Positions 61,940 through 64,000 of a stretch of 64,000 bases of DNA are shown here, one piece after another. The DNA is taken from NCBI GenBank assembly GCA_965207595.1, contig CBDBMW010000013.1, positions 1,302,001-1,366,000 on the forward strand, read 5' to 3'. This DNA is from JAGWAJ01 sp026707615 (GTDB lineage Bacteria; Acidobacteriota; Vicinamibacteria; Vicinamibacterales; UBA8438). The first letter of the stretch is position 1. Every line of letters begins with the position of its first letter. Position numbers and translations under genes: made by a program. Below the pieces are notes generated by a model. The model saw only the letters and a program-made list of their open reading frames with translations, was not told the origin of the DNA and did no database searches.

Positions 61940-64000
61940 ATGCGACGACTTGTCGTTTGGATTGCGATCGTTGGGGTCGGGGGCCTCCTGCTCCCGGCGA
62001 CCGCCGGGGCGCAAGGGGGCTCGATCTCCGGTCAGGTCGAGGACACGACGGGCGGAATCCTGCCCGGCGTCACCGTCGAGGCGGACAGCCCCGTCAACAT
62101 CGAGGGGACCATCACCGCGTTCACCGACGGCGCGGGGCGCTACACCATCATCAACCTGCGGCCGGGCACCTACACCATCACGTTCACGCTGCCGGGGTTC
62201 AACACCTTCGTGCGCGAGGGGATCCTGCTGGTCGGTGACGCGGCCGTGCAGATCGATGCACAGATGGCGGTGGGCGCGCTCGAGGAGACCGTCACGGTCT
62301 CGGGCGAGTCGCCGGTGGTCGACGTGCAGCAGGTGCGGCGGCAGTTCGTGGCGACGCGGCAGATGATGGACGTTCTGCCGGCGGCGCGGACGTTCGCAGC
62401 CCGCGCCCTCCTGATTCCCGGCGTGCGGAACACGGGGATGAGCGAGGGGACGTACTGGCCGGCGGTGCACGGGTCGACGTGGAAGGACGCGCAGACGATG
62501 AACGACGGGATGCGCGCCAACAGCACGGTCGACGACGGCCAGTGGCAGATGGGCTGGGAGATGAACGACGCGGCGACGGCCGAGCTGACGTACGAGGCGG
62601 GGGGAGCCCCGGCCGAGGCGCAGGTCGGCGGCGTGGTGCAGAACGCGATTCCGAAGGAGGGCGGCAACACCTTCTCGGGGACGTGGTTCACGTACTACGG
62701 AGCGGAGGCGTTCGCGAGCAGCAACGCCGACGCGGAGCTGCGGGAGCTGCTGGGCGAGGTGAACCGCCTGGCGTACGACTACGACACGAACCCGGCGTTC
62801 GGCGGCCGGTTCATCCGGGACCGGCTGTGGTTCTTCACGGCGATGCGGGCCCAGGACCGGAAGGAATACCAGGCGGGGTCGTTCTTCGCGGAGCCGGGTG
62901 AGGCGTGCAGCCCGGCCGGCATCCAGTGCCAGGGCCGCCAGGAGGCGCTCGACTACTTCGGCGTCGAGGCCGGCGACCAGACCTACTATCGGAGCTACGG
63001 GCGCACGGGGCTGCTGCGGCTGACGAACCAGTTGAGCGACCGCCACAAGTGGCGCATCGGCTTCGAGCGCGTGAACCGGCAGCACCCGTTGGCCAACGCC
63101 AACCAGGACCGGCCGCCCGAGGCGTCGAACCGCATCCGGCAGCCGACCGGCTACCACGCGCAGACGCGGTGGACGTCGTCGCTGTCGAACCGGCTGCTGT
63201 TCGAGGCGGGCTTCTCGGTGCAGTACAACAAGTGGCGCCGCGAGCAGTTCGAGTGGAACCAGACCAGGCCGTCGACGTACGACCTCTCGACCGGCACGTG
63301 GGGCGGGGGCTTCTGGATCACCGGCTGGCAGCCGGAGAAGAGCCGCTACCTGAAGGCGTCGATGTCGTACGTGACCGGGTCGCACAACTTCAAGGCCGGC
63401 ATCGAGCACCGGTGGGGGACGATCAGCCTCGACCAGCCGATGTTCGCGGACACCCGCACCTACTACTATGCGGGCGACACCCCGGTCGGCATCCAGGTAC
63501 TGGCGACGCCGCTCGGGCCCGGGCTCGGCCAGCCGGGTCACTATGGTGGCGGGATCGACTTCGACACCGGCATCTTCGCGCAGGATTCGTGGACCCTCGG
63601 CAACTGGACGCTGAACCTGGGCGCGCGGGGCGACCTCTTCAGCTCGGGGGTGCCGCCGCAGAGCGCGCCGGCGGGCACCTGGGTGCCGGCGCGCGAGTTC
63701 CCGGCCTATCCGGGCCCGCGGTGGAACACGCTCTCGGCACGGATCGGTGTGGCGTACGACGTGTTCGGCGACGGGCGGACGGCGCTGAAGGGCACCATGC
63801 ACCAGTACGTCTCCTCGGAGTCGACGCGTCTGGCGATGGCGCGGAACCCGCTGTCGAGCTTCACGTGGTCTGCGGCCCAGGAGTTCCGCTCGTGGGACGA
63901 CATGGACGGCAACGGGTCGGTGGTCGGTCCGGATGGCCGCGTGCAGTACGAAGAGGTCGGCCCGTCACCGAACGTGAACTTCGGCACGGCGAACGACCTC
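61940..64000 (+). CDS. Oar-like TonB-dependent receptor, module 3 (3' truncated by window)
   Basis: An open frame of 687 codons from ATG 61940 (AAGGAGGGGACGAGG upstream) to the window edge. Signal peptide MRRLVVWIAIVGVGGLLLPATAGAQ, carboxypeptidase-regulatory-like domain (~25-110, GRYTIINLRPGTYTITFTLPGF), plug, and about two-thirds of the barrel, to PNVNFGTANDL. Compared with the paralogs at 15334 and 54956 the N-terminal ~230 residues are almost unchanged; an insertion CSPAGIQCQGRQEALDYFGV resembles that of the first receptor. About 300 residues of barrel must lie beyond the window. It is divergent from the third propeller-TPR pair. Confidence 0.9.
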   Translation, partial: MRRLVVWIAIVGVGGLLLPATAGAQGGSISGQVEDTTGGILPGVTVEADSPVNIEGTITAFTDGAGRYTIINLRPGTYTITFTLPGFNTFVREGILLVGDAAVQIDAQMAVGALEETVTVSGESPVVDVQQVRRQFVATRQMMDVLPAARTFAARALLIPGVRNTGMSEGTYWPAVHGSTWKDAQTMNDGMRANSTVDDGQWQMGWEMNDAATAELTYEAGGAPAEAQVGGVVQNAIPKEGGNTFSGTWFTYYGAEAFASSNADAELRELLGEVNRLAYDYDTNPAFGGRFIRDRLWFFTAMRAQDRKEYQAGSFFAEPGEACSPAGIQCQGRQEALDYFGVEAGDQTYYRSYGRTGLLRLTNQLSDRHKWRIGFERVNRQHPLANANQDRPPEASNRIRQPTGYHAQTRWTSSLSNRLLFEAGFSVQYNKWRREQFEWNQTRPSTYDLSTGTWGGGFWITGWQPEKSRYLKASMSYVTGSHNFKAGIEHRWGTISLDQPMFADTRTYYYAGDTPVGIQVLATPLGPGLGQPGHYGGGIDFDTGIFAQDSWTLGNWTLNLGARGDLFSSGVPPQSAPAGTWVPAREFPAYPGPRWNTLSARIGVAYDVFGDGRTALKGTMHQYVSSESTRLAMARNPLSSFTWSAAQEFRSWDDMDGNGSVVGPDGRVQYEEVGPSPNVNFGTANDL

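Overview
The DNA is uniformly GC-rich and carries gene families typical of Acidobacteriota, most likely the Vicinamibacteria (soil, marine or sponge-associated subdivision 6). The families are Oar-like TonB-dependent receptors with an N-terminal carboxypeptidase-regulatory-like domain, secreted CRTAC1/ASPIC-UnbV beta-propellers, TPR lipoproteins, DUF1592 cytochromes paired with DUF1552 proteins, PQQ dehydrogenases, and a paralogous set of secreted proteins of unknown function. This placement is inferred from family content; there is no rRNA in the window.

Layout. 1-785: the 3' end of a propeller/UnbV gene. 877-6216: a secreted PIG-L deacetylase, then folE, a Zur-type Fur regulator and a ZigA/CobW GTPase around a divergent promoter with a Zur-box-like palindrome; this looks like a zinc-limitation cluster. 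6500-11221: a VOC protein, a Tat-exported metallo-beta-lactamase-fold hydrolase, a secreted six-bladed-propeller-like protein, the first member of the unknown 'PDLQGVW' family, and a secreted two-domain VOC protein. 11550-18291: a propeller gene coupled to a TPR lipoprotein, facing a TonB-dependent receptor. 18764-22219: a serine hydrolase, the second 'PDLQGVW' protein and a membrane protein. 22323-24481: a two-gene Septu-type defence system (PtuA ATPase and PtuB HNH nuclease). 24499-26571: a PQQ dehydrogenase. 26750-29013: a cobalamin riboswitch leading a membrane protein, a BtuF-like protein and a small Cys-rich protein.

29617-35016: a DUF1592-DUF1552 pair followed by an ankyrin-repeat protein. 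35031-42934: an FkbM methyltransferase, a DUF1330 protein, a five-heme membrane cytochrome fused to TPRs, and a MacB/Lol-like ABC exporter of one ATPase and two permeases. 43017-48679: a second ankyrin gene divergent from a second DUF1592-DUF1552 pair. 48788-50999: a coiled-coil protein, the third 'PDLQGVW' protein and a small secreted protein. 51089-57859: a second propeller-TPR-receptor set, here collinear. 57899-64000: a terminator, a PIN-toxin remnant, then a third propeller-TPR pair divergent from a third receptor that runs off the window.

Two multi-gene modules are therefore repeated: propeller + TPR + receptor (three times) and DUF1592 + DUF1552 + ankyrin (twice). This suggests a lineage that expands cell-envelope modules for polymer or nutrient capture and extracytoplasmic redox chemistry. 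A recurrent structured sequence (GAGTCTGCGCCG, then a GC-rich hairpin about 55 nt later) lies in sense orientation upstream of several of these units and also inside the cobalamin riboswitch; I do not recognise it.
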